DNA of 6,080 nucleotides from Nitrososphaerota archaeon (GTDB taxonomy: Archaea > Thermoproteota > Nitrososphaeria > Nitrososphaerales > JAHFOH01): positions 1 through 6,080 of the forward strand of contig JAHFOH010000087.1 in assembly GCA_023266955.1 (NCBI GenBank), given 5' to 3'. Shown here piece after piece: positions 4,668 to 6,080 of this stretch. Numbering within the stretch: the first letter of the stretch is position 1; each line of letters begins with the position of its first letter. A model generated the notes under the pieces. That model was not told the origin of the DNA. It saw only the letters and a list, made by a program, of their open reading frames with translations, and did not search any database. The translations under genes and the position numbers were made by a program.

Positions 4668-5936
4668 GTGCAACTTCCCTTGAGAATCGCCTTTTTTGTA
4701 TGGGAGTATCCACCGGTGCTAGTCGGTGGACTCGGAACTTATGCTGAGAACATTACCAGAAAGTACGTGGAGCTAGGACATGATGTGTCAGTCTTCACCC
4801 TTAACCCTGGAAACTTGCCGGTGAGAGAGTTGATAGGGGGAGTTGAGGTTCATCGTCCTCTAATTGCGGATGCAACAAGAGTCTTCACGCTGCTAGTTCA
4901 TGAGGATATTAGAAAATGGGGTGCAGGCGTGAAATTCTTCAGCGACATCTTCATGTATAATGTTCTATCGGCAACCAAGCTGCTGAATGAACTCATCCAT
5001 AAAGAGCAGTACAAGTTTGACGTCATCTCGTTTCATGACTGGCTGAGCAGCATTGCGGGAATGATGGCTCACAATCACTCAAAGATGCCAGCAGTCTTCC
5101 ACGTGCACTCTACTGAATGGGGGAGAACTTTAGGAGCGGGGTCTGCTGCAGTTTCAAAGCTGGAGGATGGAGCTGCAGAAGCTGCTGATAGAATTGTAAC
5201 GGTTAGCCATCTGATGAAACAGGATTTAGCTGTACATGGATGGTCTGTAGAGAAGATTGACGTGGTTTGGAACGGGATTGATCCTGAGAGATACTCGCCT
5301 GAACGCGTTAAGACTGAGGAGGTGCGGAAGATTAGGTTGGAATACGGCGTTAAAGACGATGAGTTGATGATACTGTTTGTTGGAAGGTTAACTCCAGTGA
5401 AGGGAGTCAGTAATCTGCTTATGGCTATGCCTGAAGTTCTCAAAGCGTATCCTAAAGTTGTGTTGGTAATTCTTGGCAGGGGAGAACTGCAAAAAGACAT
5501 TGTTGAATTAGCTAATAGACTGGGAATAAGTGAGAGGGTTAGATACAGGTTCGAGTTCATACCGGAGGAGCAGAGAATTCTTCACTACGCTGCCTCAGAT
5601 CTTTGTGTTTTCCCCTCGTCGTATGAGCCTTTCGGCATAGTCAGTCTGGAAGCGATGGCCATGGAGAAGCCGGTTGTAGTCGGCGCAAAAGGTGTCGTCG
5701 GCTTTAGGGAACAGGTTGTTCCTTCAGGACCCGATCAATGTGGTGTGCATGTGAATCCTGAGGAACCGTCTGACATAGCTTGGGGCATTAAGGAAGCTTT
5801 CGGAGACATGGAAAGGGCTAGACAATGGGGAAAAAATGGGCGCAAGAGAGTTCAAGAATTCTTCACATGGGAAAAAGCGGCCAAGCAAACCCTCAGCATT
5901 TACGAAGAACTAGTGAACAAAGTTAGCCGCAGCTGA
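4668..5936 (+). CDS. GT-B glycosyltransferase, family GT4/GT5 (glycogen-synthase-like)
   Basis: A 422-residue full-length paralogue of the preceding enzyme. Motifs in order: FFVWEYPPVLVGGLG (9-23), SFHDW (121-125), HVHSTEWGRT (145-154), WNGID (201-205), FVGRLTPVKG (237-246), GRGEL, and EPFGIVSLE (320-328, E-x7-E), ending with the crossover helix FFTWEKAAKQTLSIYEEL. The tryptophan in HSTEWGR and the GGLG loop make it look even more like glycogen/starch synthases than its neighbour. No signal peptide or membrane segment is seen, so it should be cytoplasmic. It follows after a 43-bp gap, probably in the same operon. GTG at 4668 gives the longest frame; TTG at 4680 would give MRIAFFVWEYPP, closer to the usual N-terminus, and neither has a convincing ribosome-binding site. 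Confidence 0.9.
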   Translation: MQLPLRIAFFVWEYPPVLVGGLGTYAENITRKYVELGHDVSVFTLNPGNLPVRELIGGVEVHRPLIADATRVFTLLVHEDIRKWGAGVKFFSDIFMYNVLSATKLLNELIHKEQYKFDVISFHDWLSSIAGMMAHNHSKMPAVFHVHSTEWGRTLGAGSAAVSKLEDGAAEAADRIVTVSHLMKQDLAVHGWSVEKIDVVWNGIDPERYSPERVKTEEVRKIRLEYGVKDDELMILFVGRLTPVKGVSNLLMAMPEVLKAYPKVVLVILGRGELQKDIVELANRLGISERVRYRFEFIPEEQRILHYAASDLCVFPSSYEPFGIVSLEAMAMEKPVVVGAKGVVGFREQVVPSGPDQCGVHVNPEEPSDIAWGIKEAFGDMERARQWGKNGRKRVQEFFTWEKAAKQTLSIYEELVNKVSRS

Positions 5937-5953
5937 ACATAGTCATCGAGAAA

Positions 5954-6008
5954 GTTAAGGATATCTGAAGGATTCTCTTAGCTCCTAGGAGACATAAGGA
6001 GACTTAAC
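5954..6008 (+). promoter_or_regulatory. nested inverted repeats downstream of the glycosyltransferase operon
   Basis: Three concentric symmetries are visible: GTTAAG (5954-5959) with CTTAAC (6003-6008); TCTCTTA (5974-5980) with TAAGGAGA (5995-6002, one extra base); and the perfect 10-bp palindrome CTCCTAGGAG (5982-5991) at the centre. The left side has a 14-nt bulge between the outer and middle arms. It begins 18 bp after the last stop codon, so it could be a 3' RNA structure, or an operator for a gene beyond the window. Confidence 0.4.
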
Positions 6009-6013
6009 GCTTC

Positions 6014-6045
6014 AAAAAAATAGTGTGGACCGCTCAGGCAGGTCC
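6014..6045 (-). terminator. hairpin plus T7 tract, possible terminator for a leftward gene
   Basis: On minus, GGACC and GGTCC (6045-6041 and 6031-6027) form a 5-bp stem with a 9-nt loop, followed six bases later by T7 (6020-6014). T-rich tracts terminate archaeal transcription, so this could end a minus-strand gene lying right of the window. On plus the same bases are A7 then a hairpin, which has no clear terminator meaning. The bases 6046-6080 include an AT-rich ATTATTAA but no gene that can be called. Confidence 0.3.
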
Positions 6046-6080
6046 GCGGAATTATTAAGAGAGCTGAGCTATTACCTTTG

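Noticed and set aside
5075..5560. Minus-strand open frame of 161 codons
   Set aside because: Antisense to the third glycosyltransferase across its conserved motifs; serine/threonine-rich shadow composition.

Overview
The window reads as archaeal chromosome. The evidence is TATA/BRE-type promoter elements instead of bacterial -35/-10 boxes, frequent TTG/GTG starts, a density of PIN-domain (VapC-type) toxin genes, tRNA-derived sequences of archaeal type, and GT-B glycosyltransferases of the archaeal 'SWEFPPR-GGI' kind. A lineage within the TACK group (for example a Bathyarchaeia-like organism) is my guess only; there is no phylogenetic marker here.

Left half (1-2500), a toxin-antitoxin island. 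It opens with the last 41 codons of a VapC-type PIN toxin (+). Next comes a complete AbrB-type antitoxin/VapC toxin pair with overlapping ATGA (400-1091, +), then a second complete pair on the other strand (antitoxin 2083-1796, PIN toxin 1791-1393). Each stretch between these loci holds tRNA-derived sequence: a 42-bp palindromic repeat that looks like a tRNA 3' end (206-247 and 1166-1207, exactly 960 bp apart, 39/42 identical), a diverged relative (about 2191-2232), a canonical 3' half of a tRNA-Glu(CUC)-like gene (1267-1308), a decayed tRNA-Asn(GUU)-like gene (about 2249-2337, -) and one further T-arm-like fragment (about 2397-2420). The layout is tRNA-like element / toxin locus / tRNA-like element, which suggests repeated integration or cassette exchange at tRNA-like sites.

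Right half (2500-5936), a compact + strand operon. A small winged-helix regulator is followed after 16 bp by three tandem GT-B glycosyltransferase paralogues. The first is a miniature that keeps the N-terminal domain and a C-terminal helix but lacks the nucleotide-sugar-binding domain and the catalytic motifs. Its stop overlaps the start of the second, full-length enzyme by 8 bp. The third, also full length, follows 43 bp later. The two complete enzymes have the E-x7-E motif and other GT4/GT5 (glycogen-synthase-like) signatures, so an alpha-glucan or other NDP-sugar-dependent glycan synthesis role is likely. The miniature may be a non-catalytic partner.

Tail (5937-6080) is non-coding as far as seen. 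It has a nested set of inverted repeats and then a hairpin next to an A7/T7 tract that could end transcription of a leftward gene lying beyond the window.
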